A DNA stretch of 64,000 bases, from positions 1,250,449-1,314,448 of the forward strand of contig NZ_FWYF01000001.1 in the NCBI RefSeq assembly GCF_900176375.1, given 5' to 3'. The position numbers and the translations under genes were made by a program. This DNA comes from Reichenbachiella faecimaris (GTDB taxonomy: Bacteria > Bacteroidota > Bacteroidia > Cytophagales > Cyclobacteriaceae). Positions 49,750 through 59,700 of this stretch are shown here, one piece after another. Under the pieces are notes generated by a model. The model had not been told where the DNA came from and made no database searches. It worked only from the letters and a program-made list of their open reading frames with translations. The first letter of the stretch is position 1. Every line of letters begins with the position of its first letter.

Positions 49750-51693
49750 ATGAAGAAACTATTGGTGCATATCCTGATTGCCATAATGTGCTATGGGTAT
49801 GGTCACGCTGAGCAAACAGATTCCCTAAAATATAAGCTTCAAAATACTACTTCAGATACCAGTCGCGTAAACCTTTTTGCTAAGCTAGGGTTTGAATATG
49901 CCTTCATTCATCTGGACTCCGCTCGGCAATATTGCAAACTCGCCATTCAGCTGGCCGAAGAGATAGACCATAAGCGTGGTAAAGCAGACGCACTTAACAA
50001 TCTGGCCATTTCTTACGACATAGAGGGCAATCATGAAGTAGCCGTCACCTATTTTCTAATGGCTCTAGATCTATATCAAATCCTTCGCTACAAGCCGGGA
50101 TTGGCCAGAGTTTACAACAACTGTGGCATGGTTTATCAAAGTCTGACTGATACAGCCAAATCGCTTGCCTATCATAAAAAATCACTTCAAATAGAAAAGG
50201 AGCTTGGAGATTCTCTTGGAATCTCCTATTCAATGATCCAAGTAGCCGCCTTGCAGCTTCAAATGCAAAACTATGATCAATCACTTCTCCATTATACCTC
50301 AGCGCTAGAAATGCTGAATGCACTCAATGATGAACAGGGGCTCGCTTATACGCATTGGGGATTGGGTGAATTGTACATGTATACAAATCAACCACAATTG
50401 GCCATGAAGCACGCTCAAAAAGCTTTCCTATTTTTCGAATCTGAAGAAAACAAAAAAGGGATGTCAGAAACATCCATAATAATTGGCAAAACTCATTTGC
50501 TTGAGCAAAACTTGAATCCAGCAGAAAAGTACTTGTTGAAGGCTCTTGATTTGAGTCAGGAATTAGGAACCCAAAATGTGACGCTCGAATGTCTTTTAAA
50601 TTTAACCAACTTGTACAAATCACTCAACAAGTATGAAGTGGCACTGAATTATCACGAAAAATATACTGCCTTGCAGCTAGTCATCCGAAAAAATGAGATG
50701 ACCAGCAATATCAAAGAAATAGAATCGAAATACGACTTTGAAAGACAACAACAAGAAATACAGCTATTGAACAAAGAAAACCTCTATCAGACAGTTTTGA
50801 GAAATATTGCCATTAGCGTTCTTTTGGTTATAGCCATACTTCTCCTGCTTTTATATTGGGCCTATCTCGCCAAAGCAAAAACCATGGAAGCCTTGAAGGA
50901 CAAAAACATTGAAATAGAGCGAAAAAATGGGATTATAGAAAATGAGAAAAAGAACGCTCTAGCAGCTGCCAAAGCCAAAGCTGATTTTCTTTCTGTAATG
51001 AGTCACGAAATCAGAACACCCATGAACGTAGTGATTGGCGCCATACATTTGCTCCTAGAGGACAATCCAAAGCCTCACCAGATTGACAATCTGAACATGC
51101 TCAAATTTTCAGCAGAAAACCTACTCACGCTACTCAATGACATTCTTGACTTAAACAAACTTGAATCAGGTAAATTGAAACTGGAATCAACCCCTTTTGA
51201 TTTAAACTTACTCGTAAAAAGTATGAGTGAAGGATTTGGAAAAGAAGCCATAAAAAAAGGAATTGAACTGAAATTGAACATAAGCTCAGACATTCCAAAT
51301 CAGCTGATAGGTGACCCTGGAAGGCTGTCTCAAGTATTGAACAATTTACTGAGCAACAGCATCAAATTTACCGATAAGGGAACAGTCACGTTAACTATCA
51401 AATCCGTCAAAAAAAGTCGGAAAAAGATTAGGCTTAAGTTCGTCATAGAAGATACGGGCATTGGTATAGCACCAGACAAACAGCAAATCATTTTTGACAA
51501 TTTTATCCAAGCCGACTCAGACACCACTAGGAAATACAGTGGAACGGGTCTTGGTTTATCCATCGCCAAGCATATTCTCAAGCTTTTTGAGAGCGAAATC
51601 AAACTCAAGAGTGAGCTTGGTAAGGGCTCCAGATTTTCGTTTAGAATGAATTTTAGGACAGATTTGATCCCTGAGAACAATTACATTTCATGA
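49750..51693 (+). CDS. TPR-containing hybrid-type sensor histidine kinase (no receiver)
   Basis: The ATG at 49750 opens a signal peptide (MKKLLVHILIAIMCYGYG) and is preferred to in-frame upstream starts. About six TPR units follow (ADALNNLAISYDIEGNHEVA, ARVYNNCGMVYQSLTDTAKS), then a coiled coil and a membrane helix (AISVLLVIAILLLLLYW). The kinase has FLSVMSHEIRTPMNVVIGA with the phosphorylated histidine. The ATPase has LNNLLSNSIKFTDKGT, VEDTGIGIAPDKQQIIF-type and YSGTGLGLSIAKHIL motifs. The TPR part probably senses a periplasmic protein or peptide. No receiver domain or adjacent response regulator exists, so its partner lies elsewhere. Confidence 0.9.
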   Translation: MKKLLVHILIAIMCYGYGHAEQTDSLKYKLQNTTSDTSRVNLFAKLGFEYAFIHLDSARQYCKLAIQLAEEIDHKRGKADALNNLAISYDIEGNHEVAVTYFLMALDLYQILRYKPGLARVYNNCGMVYQSLTDTAKSLAYHKKSLQIEKELGDSLGISYSMIQVAALQLQMQNYDQSLLHYTSALEMLNALNDEQGLAYTHWGLGELYMYTNQPQLAMKHAQKAFLFFESEENKKGMSETSIIIGKTHLLEQNLNPAEKYLLKALDLSQELGTQNVTLECLLNLTNLYKSLNKYEVALNYHEKYTALQLVIRKNEMTSNIKEIESKYDFERQQQEIQLLNKENLYQTVLRNIAISVLLVIAILLLLLYWAYLAKAKTMEALKDKNIEIERKNGIIENEKKNALAAAKAKADFLSVMSHEIRTPMNVVIGAIHLLLEDNPKPHQIDNLNMLKFSAENLLTLLNDILDLNKLESGKLKLESTPFDLNLLVKSMSEGFGKEAIKKGIELKLNISSDIPNQLIGDPGRLSQVLNNLLSNSIKFTDKGTVTLTIKSVKKSRKKIRLKFVIEDTGIGIAPDKQQIIFDNFIQADSDTTRKYSGTGLGLSIAKHILKLFESEIKLKSELGKGSRFSFRMNFRTDLIPENNYIS

Positions 51694-52095
51694 TTTTGAA
51701 AAGAAGAAGCGGCCAAACCACTAAAACCGAGCACCTGCCCGGCCACTAGCTATATTGCCAGGTCAGTCACCACAAAAGTAGGGCGCCTCTTTACCATGTA
51801 CTAGTAGAAAACCGACTTCAGAGAATTGCTGTCAATTTCATAAAACAAAAATCAGCATGGAGTTGATCAATACTGATTCGCATTATTTACTTGAACCTGA
51901 TATTGCTGCTCTGTCTATTCAGGACTATTTTGGTTGTCTTCAAATAAGACCCGTTGATATCAATGAATAGTCTTTTAATTTGATTTCTTATGCCTCTTCG
52001 TCCGTTTGGCGAGACTAGCTTAATCATCACGTTATTGGAATCAAAAACAAGTCTGAATCATCTGAATTCTTCTAGTGCTAAATAGGTTCAAACAG
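51694..52095. other. Gene-free spacer between convergent units
   Basis: This 402-base stretch separates the kinase gene from the convergent carbamoyltransferase operon. One open frame of 37 codons with an ATG at 51857 (MELINTDSHYLLEPDIAALS) ends at 51970. It lacks support and may be a relic of a longer gene. I see no repeat, hairpin terminator or RNA gene with confidence. Confidence 0.4.
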
Positions 52096-52452
52096 CTACC
52101 ACGGGTGCTCAAAATCGTGAGGTTCATAGGTATGTTGTCTGGTCAGGAAAAAAGAAGAACGCGTTTGATCCAATTCAGGCCTCTTTGAAAGGATTCGTCT
52201 AAGCAAAGCCACTGGGGTGAGTATCAGATAGAAAACAATCGCAAGCAATATGTGAGTATTGATAGCACCCAGTATCATTGACAAGCCCTTCCACACGCGT
52301 ACAATATGCCTGCCCAACCAGGGAGATATTACCCCTAATACCAAGATGCTAATTGATATATACCACAGATAGACGATATCCAGCCAGAAGTAAAGCAATG
52401 CCAAACCAGACGAGATCACCAAAAGCGTCTCAAAGTCCTTTTTAATTTTCAT
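52096..52452 (-). CDS. SxtJ-family membrane protein
   Basis: This 118-residue protein has three membrane helices: LLVISSGLALLYFWLDIVYL, YISISILVLGVISPWLGRHI and ILGAINTHILLAIVFYLILT. The pattern K-x-F...G...L..W, with the helix ending LTPVALLRRIL, fits the SxtJ family, named after a gene next to the carbamoyltransferase sxtI in saxitoxin clusters. The tail DFEHPW is typical of the family. Function is unknown. It is the last gene of a tightly packed operon with DUF5989 six bases upstream. Confidence 0.85.
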   Translation of the reverse strand: MKIKKDFETLLVISSGLALLYFWLDIVYLWYISISILVLGVISPWLGRHIVRVWKGLSMILGAINTHILLAIVFYLILTPVALLRRILSKRPELDQTRSSFFLTRQHTYEPHDFEHPW

Positions 52453-52458
52453 AATCAG

Positions 52459-52608
52459 TCAGAAAATGGAGTAAATAAATGGCGCGATTGCGGAACCTCC
52501 ACCTATTACAATGACGAAACCAAGTAGCAGCAAAACAAAAATGATTGGTGCTAACCACCATGCCTTTCGTTCCAATAAAAACTTCCACAAGTCGATAATA
52601 AATTCCAT
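52459..52608 (-). CDS. DUF5989-family small membrane protein (49 aa, SxtK-like)
   Basis: The frame from ATG 52608 to TGA 52459 encodes MEFIIDLWKFLLERKAWWLA, then one membrane helix of Leu, Phe and Val and the ending GGGSAIAPFIYSIF. The W-K/G-F-L..RK..W..P opening and the GSA-x-APFIY ending are hallmarks of DUF5989, a short family next to carbamoyltransferase and SxtJ genes. The intergenic gaps are 11 bases to the SGNH gene's stop and 6 bases to the SxtJ start. It may assist a membrane complex with SxtJ. Confidence 0.85.
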   Translation of the reverse strand: MEFIIDLWKFLLERKAWWLAPIIFVLLLLGFVIVIGGGSAIAPFIYSIF

Positions 52609-52619
52609 GTTACTAAGGT

Positions 52620-54662
52620 TTAATTACAAAATTTCCTACTCAATTTCTTCGCATCCAAATGGCCATAGCTCGCCGCCATCTTCCAATCAGCACAAGCCGA
52701 TTCCTGATTTCCCAAACCATAAAAAGCATAACCTCTGATAAAATAAGGGAGTGGTCGAACACTTTCTCCTGATGCAATTATTTCGTTAAAATCCTCTATA
52801 GTTCCTGCATAGTCCTTGAGCTCGAACCGAGCAACTCCGCGCTGATGATGTGCCTCCAAGTTGTCTGGTTCTAGTCGCAACGCAATTTCAAAATCTTGGA
52901 CGGCTTTGGGGAAATTATCCGTCATCGCATAAGCAATCCCTCTTTGGATGTAAAGGCTCGTTTCTTCTGAACGTTGGTTGATCGCTTTTGAAAAATAGGT
53001 AATGGAAGATCTAAACGTTTGATTTTTGGCTTGCAATAAGCCAAGCATCTTATTTTTTGAGGCTGTTTCGGGCTGAGCACTCAGCTGATCAATTAATAAT
53101 GGAATGGATTGTGCAACCATCCCTTTTTCCTCCAAATAAGAAATCATACTGAGATAGGGCTTTTCTTTGGATGGAAAATAACTCGAAAACACGTCCATCT
53201 CCCGGCGAAAAGCAATCAAATCATGATCCAGAAGATACCTGCCCGCAATAATGACACGAGCAGAATCTACATTTTTCACGGCCCCCATTTGATCTACAAA
53301 ATCATCCTGTCTTATGGTGTGCAACAATGGATTTGGCATCCCTTTAGGTACATAAGGATAGTTGCCCAAAAGATTCACAAGTGTCAAGTCGGCTTGAACT
53401 GAATCTAGTTTGGTAAATGGCATAGTGGCAAGCAGTAGACTATCAGACAGTCCGATAGCCATGTCAATGCCCACTGAAGGCAAAAGTCCATGCTTTTCGA
53501 TCATGGTATAGTAAGCTTTGCTGAGTTCAAAATATCCTCGAAGGTTAGGATGAAGATGATCGCACATGAGGTTGTTGCCAACTATCTGTTCTTCAGAAAT
53601 ATTGTTGAACCAATCGTCTACTTCCACTAATGGTACATCAAATTCCTTCGTCAGTTGGCGAATGGTTTCATTGATTTTTTCAGGGGCTCTAAAACGCAAT
53701 CCGTCCAATTCCTTGGCTTTTATGAAATGTTGCCTGGCTTGTGCAAAATCACCCATGCCCAACAATCGATGAGCCAGTTCAAAATGCTGAACGGCAGACC
53801 GACCTGTTTCATCTTTTTCGTCCGAATTGAATGGCTTGTGATCCTTTAGATTACTTGATAAGGTGCCCAGTATTACTGGTACATTTGCTGTCTGGATCAA
53901 ACTCAGTATTTTTTTCATATTGTATTGAAACTGTGATAGGCCAGCTTCATAAACGGACGATCCCTGATATACGAAACTTTCTCCTATCATGTCCTCCATG
54001 AGATTAGCAGAATGCTTGGGTTGTCCATACGAAATAGAGGCTACCAACCCCTCCATCAATTGAAATGTTTTGAATTCCTTCAACCAAAGTAGGGTGCTGA
54101 CAAAAGCAGGGCAAATGCCAAATGACCGGGAAGAAGCCGGTCCCAACGCCCCGTAATATTCATTGTGTCCAGCGTAAATCAATAACAAATCTGGCTGCTG
54201 AGCTAAAACCTCTGGCAGCATGTCTAGCAGGGTATGTGTGTTGATGGCACTGGCGCCTAGGTTGATCACTTCGACCGATTGGTTGGGGTGGAGCAAGTCG
54301 AGTCGGCGTTTGAGGTGACTAGGGAAAGCGGCATTTTGTGCATACGGAAAACCCTGCGCACTACTCCCTCCCAACACAAAAATTCTAAAGCTATCTGGTT
54401 CCTTTTTTTCTTTAAAACCAATACCCTTGAAGAAAACCGTTCCTTTCAAATCACCAAAATACTTATAGCTCCGTTGGGGATTGAGATAAAGCATGCCTGG
54501 GGTGCCACCGTCCGGTTTAATAAACAGACTATAGTCATTCCCATAGTTGAAAGCTACAAGGCCTAATTCTACAAAAACAAAAAATAACACAGGCAACAAC
54601 GCCATAATTACATAATATACAAATAGGGTCGGTTTCCTCTGATTTTCATTAGTCATTTTCAT
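52620..54662 (-). CDS. Membrane-anchored SGNH/GDSL hydrolase with C-terminal TPR repeats
   Basis: The start at 54662 (MKMTNENQRKPTLFVYYVIM) is chosen because longer frames would overlap the carbamoyltransferase; an ATG six bases later is also possible. A single membrane helix (IMALLPVLFFVFVELGLVAF) is followed by an SGNH-type domain. Its motifs are IFVLGGSSAQGFPYAQNAAF (block I, serine), VINLGASAINTHTLLDML, LLIYAGHNEYYGA (block III, N), and MCDHLHPNLRGYFEL (block V, D-x-x-H). After about residue 440 come TPR units (SLYIQRGIAYAMTDNFPKAV, EAHHQRGVARFELKDYAGTI). It likely removes or transfers acyl groups from an exported glycan. Confidence 0.87.
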   Translation of the reverse strand: MKMTNENQRKPTLFVYYVIMALLPVLFFVFVELGLVAFNYGNDYSLFIKPDGGTPGMLYLNPQRSYKYFGDLKGTVFFKGIGFKEKKEPDSFRIFVLGGSSAQGFPYAQNAAFPSHLKRRLDLLHPNQSVEVINLGASAINTHTLLDMLPEVLAQQPDLLLIYAGHNEYYGALGPASSRSFGICPAFVSTLLWLKEFKTFQLMEGLVASISYGQPKHSANLMEDMIGESFVYQGSSVYEAGLSQFQYNMKKILSLIQTANVPVILGTLSSNLKDHKPFNSDEKDETGRSAVQHFELAHRLLGMGDFAQARQHFIKAKELDGLRFRAPEKINETIRQLTKEFDVPLVEVDDWFNNISEEQIVGNNLMCDHLHPNLRGYFELSKAYYTMIEKHGLLPSVGIDMAIGLSDSLLLATMPFTKLDSVQADLTLVNLLGNYPYVPKGMPNPLLHTIRQDDFVDQMGAVKNVDSARVIIAGRYLLDHDLIAFRREMDVFSSYFPSKEKPYLSMISYLEEKGMVAQSIPLLIDQLSAQPETASKNKMLGLLQAKNQTFRSSITYFSKAINQRSEETSLYIQRGIAYAMTDNFPKAVQDFEIALRLEPDNLEAHHQRGVARFELKDYAGTIEDFNEIIASGESVRPLPYFIRGYAFYGLGNQESACADWKMAASYGHLDAKKLSRKFCN

Positions 54663-54669
54663 TGCTCTT

Positions 54670-56541
54670 CTAATCCAACACAAACTCTTCTTGCCAACGA
54701 TCTTGTTTTTTCCATTTGGGCTGTGCCTGTTTTCCAAACAGACAATTATTGATAACCAAATAATCCATCTCCGTCCGCATAAAACAACGATAAGCATCTT
54801 CAGCTGTGCAGACTATAGGCTCTCCCCTTACATTAAAGCTCGTATTGATCACCACACTACAACCAGTAAGTTGTTTAAATGAATCAATCAGCTGCCAAAA
54901 TTTTGGATTGGTCTCTTTACTTACGGTCTGAACTCTTGCGGACAAATCTACATGCGTGATCGACTGGAGCTCTGACCGAGGCACATCGAGTCGATCCCAC
55001 ATACTCAGCTTATGATAATCATCCGGCAAAGCCTGACGTAACTGTTTAGCAACAGGCTGCACCTGAAGCATATAGGGCGAATCCCCAGACATCTCGAAAT
55101 AAGACCATGCATCCTCTTCCAAAACGGCTGGGGCAAATGGCCTGAAGCTTTCTCGGTATTTGATCTTTTGGTTGATCTTTCTCTGCATGTCAGGATTTCT
55201 TGGATCTCCAAGAATACTTCGGTTGCCCAAGGCCCTTGGGCCAAACTCCATCCTACCCTGGCACCAACCCACAACATACCCCTGATCCAACAGTGATGCT
55301 ACTTCTTGTGTCAATTGATCAACACTTTCAAACTCATGACAAACTGCCCGATGTATCTGAAGCAAATGGTCAAGCTCGGCTTGATCTGCCTCTGGCCCCA
55401 GATAGGTACCCTTCATGGCATCCTTCTTATTGGCCTTGAAGCTTCGCTTACGTCCAAAATAAATGTGCTCTACCGCTAATGCCGCGCCAAGGGCTCCTCC
55501 GGCATCTCCAGCTGCTGGCTGGATATAAATATTTTCAAATGGCCCATTTGTAGCCAGCTTACCATTCGCCACACAGTTGAGTGCCACTCCGCCAGATAAG
55601 CACAGGTTCTTTTGGCCAGTCAGTCGCTGAGCCTCCTCAGCCATTTTCATCACCACTTCTTCGGTAACCTGCTGAATGGCAAACGCCAAATTAAGATGGA
55701 CACTTGTAAAGACCTCTTCGGGTGACTTTCTTGAAATGCCAAAAAGTTGCTCCCACTTTTTTTCCTTTACCATCTTCAAACCGATAGCATAGTCGAAATA
55801 CTTTTGATTCAGACTAATCGAGCCATCGTTCTTAATGGTTATCAATTCAGTTTTGATCAGATCGACGAACTGCTGCGTTTGGCTGCTTTTAGGATTACCG
55901 TATGGGGCCAATCCCATCAACTTGTATTCTCCAGAGTTGACCCTAAACCCTAAATAATAGGTAAATGCGGAGTACAACAGCCCCAAAGAATTTGGGAAAT
56001 GCAATTCTTTTAATATCTGTATTTTGTTGCCCTTGCCCCAACCAATGGAGGCAGTTGCCCATTCCCCTACTCCGTCGATCGTGAGTATAGCTGCCTCTTC
56101 GTACGGTGACACAAAAAAGCTACTCGCTCCGTGAGACAAATGATGTTCGGTAAAAAGCAATTTCAGTTTTTTACGATCATATTGCTGGACGCTTTGGAGT
56201 CCATTTTTTATTTCCCTTTTTAGGAAAATTTTTTCCTTCATCCAAACAGGCATCGCCTTGAGAAAGGAGATCAACCCAAGCGGGGCGTAGGCATAATAGG
56301 TCTCCAAAAGACGTTCGAATTTGAGTAACGGCTTGTCATAAAACACCACCGCTTCTAACTCATCTAATTTTACTTTTGCTTCTTCGAGGCAGTACCCAAT
56401 AGCGCACTGGGGAAAAGCAGCATCGTGCTTAATTCTTGTAAATCGTTCTTCCTGCGCCGCCGCCACAACCTCCCCATTTCGAAGAATAGCCGCAGCCGAA
56501 TCATGATAAAAACATGAAATGCCCAGAATGTAATTGTCCAT
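54670..56541 (-). CDS. O-carbamoyltransferase of the NodU/CmcH/SxtI family
   Basis: This 623-residue enzyme transfers a carbamoyl group from carbamoyl phosphate to a hydroxyl via carbamoyl adenylate. N-domain motifs are NYILGISCFYHDSAAAIL, EERFTRIKHDAAFP, LLFTEHHLSHGASSFFVSPY and AAILTIDGVGEWATASIG. The ATP-binding middle has NLCLSGGVALNCVANGKL and QPAAGDAGGALGAALAVE. The C-domain has WCQGRMEFGPRALGNRSILG and FRPFAPAVLEEDAW. The length fits. It is the first gene of the operon; three genes follow within 11-byte-scale gaps of 6-11 bases. Its acceptor is unknown; in relatives these are Nod factors, antibiotics or saxitoxin. Confidence 0.92.
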   Translation of the reverse strand: MDNYILGISCFYHDSAAAILRNGEVVAAAQEERFTRIKHDAAFPQCAIGYCLEEAKVKLDELEAVVFYDKPLLKFERLLETYYAYAPLGLISFLKAMPVWMKEKIFLKREIKNGLQSVQQYDRKKLKLLFTEHHLSHGASSFFVSPYEEAAILTIDGVGEWATASIGWGKGNKIQILKELHFPNSLGLLYSAFTYYLGFRVNSGEYKLMGLAPYGNPKSSQTQQFVDLIKTELITIKNDGSISLNQKYFDYAIGLKMVKEKKWEQLFGISRKSPEEVFTSVHLNLAFAIQQVTEEVVMKMAEEAQRLTGQKNLCLSGGVALNCVANGKLATNGPFENIYIQPAAGDAGGALGAALAVEHIYFGRKRSFKANKKDAMKGTYLGPEADQAELDHLLQIHRAVCHEFESVDQLTQEVASLLDQGYVVGWCQGRMEFGPRALGNRSILGDPRNPDMQRKINQKIKYRESFRPFAPAVLEEDAWSYFEMSGDSPYMLQVQPVAKQLRQALPDDYHKLSMWDRLDVPRSELQSITHVDLSARVQTVSKETNPKFWQLIDSFKQLTGCSVVINTSFNVRGEPIVCTAEDAYRCFMRTEMDYLVINNCLFGKQAQPKWKKQDRWQEEFVLD

Positions 56542-56713
56542 CTAGATTCACCGTTTATTTCAAATTTGCACCCATCAAAAACAGATCTGATTGGCGAAAT
56601 TGAAGTTAACATTGGCACCCTGAAGGTTGGTGGAATAATTGGCCAAAAAAAGGGAAAATTGAGACATGTATGATTCAGCATGTCCTTGAATAGTGTTTTG
56701 GAGCACTTAGGCA

Positions 56714-56750
56714 TAAAAAAAGGAGGATCATTACTGACCCTCCTTTTTTA
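56714..56750 (-). terminator. Terminator of the giant secreted protein gene
   Basis: GGAGG/CCTCC with an A-run before and a T-run after, 15 bases beyond the stop codon of the large gene at 56765. The symmetrical A and T runs allow function in both directions. Confidence 0.85.
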
Positions 56751-56764
56751 TTTAAAATTAGCTA

Positions 56765-59700
56765 TTACTGAATACTTATTTTTTGCGTATGGTGTAAGCT
56801 ATCAGATTCGATACGGATCAGATAAAGTCCCTTCACCCAACCATCGGTTGAAATCAAAACTTTTTCTTGACCGTCAAAACGGTTGTTCAGTATCATCTTA
56901 CCAGACAGATCAGAAACACTGATCTGAACCTTTTCTAATCCTGAAACCAAATCAATCTTCAACTCACCATTAATGACTGGGTTGGGATAAATCAGAATTT
57001 CCTGATTCACAAATTCTGATTGCATCTTATCCTGATTATCGACCAAGATTCTTGCGCCACCAGTAGATTCCAATACCCATTTGGCACTAGCCCAGGCAGT
57101 ATAGATGGTACCGTGCTGTGCATTGCCAGTCAAATTCTCTACATGAATGTAATTATTGGACTGCCATGCATTACGAATACGGCTTTCGCCACTACCTGCA
57201 TCTTCTATTGCCCATCGTGAACTGTACCAACCAAAAGTCCTTGACGTGCACTGCACAGAACCTGTCAGATTTTCAATATGCATGTACTCACCTGTGGATG
57301 CATTTTTGATTTCCACATTTCCACCACCTACATCTTCTAAAATCCAAACATAACTATCACCAGACGGACTCGCACCATAAGTCACGTTGCCTCCACCGTC
57401 TGTTAAATATGAATTTTGCCATACATTTCTAATATGATAGCCTGAGGCAGACCCGCCGCCAGTCACGGTTACAGTGCTATTGGCAGTATACCCACCATCT
57501 ACAGAAGTAACCGTGATCGTAGCCGTACCCGCAGAAACAGCAGTCACCAAACCAGCACCGTTTACTGTAGCTATTGAGCTGTTGTTTGAGCCCCAAGTCA
57601 CATTCTGATTGGTGGCATTGGCTGGAGAAATAGTAGCTGTCAATTGCTGTGTATTACCTATGCCCAAACTAACGGAAGTGGGGCTTACGCCAACACCAGT
57701 TACATTGACCGTGCCAGACCCCGCCGCAGTAATGATCACTTTGTCTAGGTTATGATTCGGATTATCTAGTGCAATGCGCATGATCTGCTCGCCTGCATTT
57801 AATGAAACGTCATTGGCATAAACACTAGTCCAAGTTTGCCACGCGCCAGTATTGACACTTGTCACAGTCCCTGTCACATTCGATCCATTCATTTCTACGT
57901 GAAATGTACCAGCGTCCATAGTGGAAGCCACACGGAACTCAAAATCATAGGTTCCTGCGGAAGCCACATTCACCGTATATTCTAACCATTCGCCGGCACC
58001 AGTCCAACCAACATTATAGCCACCGTCGCTACATGCTTCTATATCAACGCCCTCACCCGTTCTATACTGACCACCATCATTGGCAGTATTCGTATCATGG
58101 TAGGCAACACCTTCTCCGCCATGATCGAAGTTTTCGACTTCCACCGTGCCAGGCAAACTAATAGGTGTACCTGAGTATGGTGATTGAGTAGGTATGACGA
58201 TCTCTTCTACGATAATGTTAGAAACGGCCGTAAACCCTCCGTCCGTAGTAGTCACAGTAATTGTCGCGGTGCCTGCATTATTAGCCGTCACCAAACCACT
58301 GGCATTCACTGAAGCCACAGATGTATTATTGCTACTCCAGGTTACGCTCTGATTGCTGGCATTGGCTGGTGAAATAGTGACAGACAACTGCTGTGTTGCA
58401 CCTTCATCCAGCGTAATCGAAGTCGGTGATACTGACACTCCCGTGACAGGTACCACTACTGTAGATACCGTAACGCTGGTTGTAGCAGTAAACCCACCAT
58501 CAACTGTTGTCACCGTAATCGTAGCATTACCATCACCATTAGCCGTAACCAGTCCTGTTGCGCTTACTGAAGCTACTCCAGCATTGCTGGAAGCCCAAGT
58601 GACATTTTTGTTGCTGGCATTGACGGGAGCTACAGTTTCGGATAGTTGCTGCGTCTGACCCGGTTCAAGCGACAATGTTGTCGGCGAAACAGTTACACCA
58701 GTAACGGCAGCAGTCTCACCAAACCTGACTTCGAAATCACCATTATTATTAAAAAAGGCAACGTCCTCTCCTGCAATATTTGCGAAAGTAGAACCAGAAA
58801 GTTCCATCCACCCATCAAAAGTATTGTTGCTAGAGAAATTAGCCACATAGATACCATGGCCGCCAGACTCGCCTTCGGCTGTAGGATATAACGGGCCGTT
58901 ATTGACATCTAAGGCCACCCCTGTGCCATTGATGTTCACATTATTGAAATATATCTCATCAATGACATTGTTGTTTTGCGAAGCCATATAAGAATGCACA
59001 AATACGGCATCATGTTGAGAATCTATAATGTCAATATCTGAAAAATTTACAAATCGTAAATCATAGGCCGTTCCTTGTGTTGGTGTTGGCAATTCCAACT
59101 CAACAGCCCCGAAGCGGTAAGTCCAAATGTTCTTCGTGGTTCCACAACCAATTACGGTAACATCATGAATATTAATCGTCTCAGATGCATTTGATCCGAA
59201 TGGAAATGCCGGAAACTGCGTATTGAGTCTAATACCAGGACCAGCAAAATTGTCCTTGATCAATAAATGATGAGCTTCATGACTGTGACCTCCAAAGAAC
59301 CCAAGACCCGCGGCCCGCAAGTTATTCTCGACTGTGCTGTACCGGAAAACATTTCCGTGACAAGCTGTAGGAGGTACTGCTTCCAGAAAGTTGACTGACC
59401 AGGTCGCCATTGCATCATCTATACAGTTTCTAAAACTAGTGTGTTCCACCGTTGTATTAGATGTTCCTTTAGCCAGATTTACTCCATCCGCATAGACGTT
59501 TCTAATCCTGCAATTGCTAATGACTAAACCATCGGTAACATTCCATCCACCATTATTCATAGAACTTATCCAAAATCCAGTTTCGAAGTGCTCAGCCCAA
59601 ACATTGTTAATGGTTGAATTAGAACCCAGGCTACCATTGATGGCCTTGTTGCCAGGTGTTCTGGTGTTGGTGGCACTGTTTAAGTATATATCACTCAACT

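Noticed and set aside
51857-51970. 37-codon frame with ATG
   Set aside because: No ribosome-binding site, homology or conserved context can be seen; recorded only as content of the spacer.
58353-58658. Plus-strand frames opposite the Big_2 domains of the giant gene
   Set aside because: They are antisense shadows of Thr/Val-rich repeats; the minus strand is clearly coding through this region.
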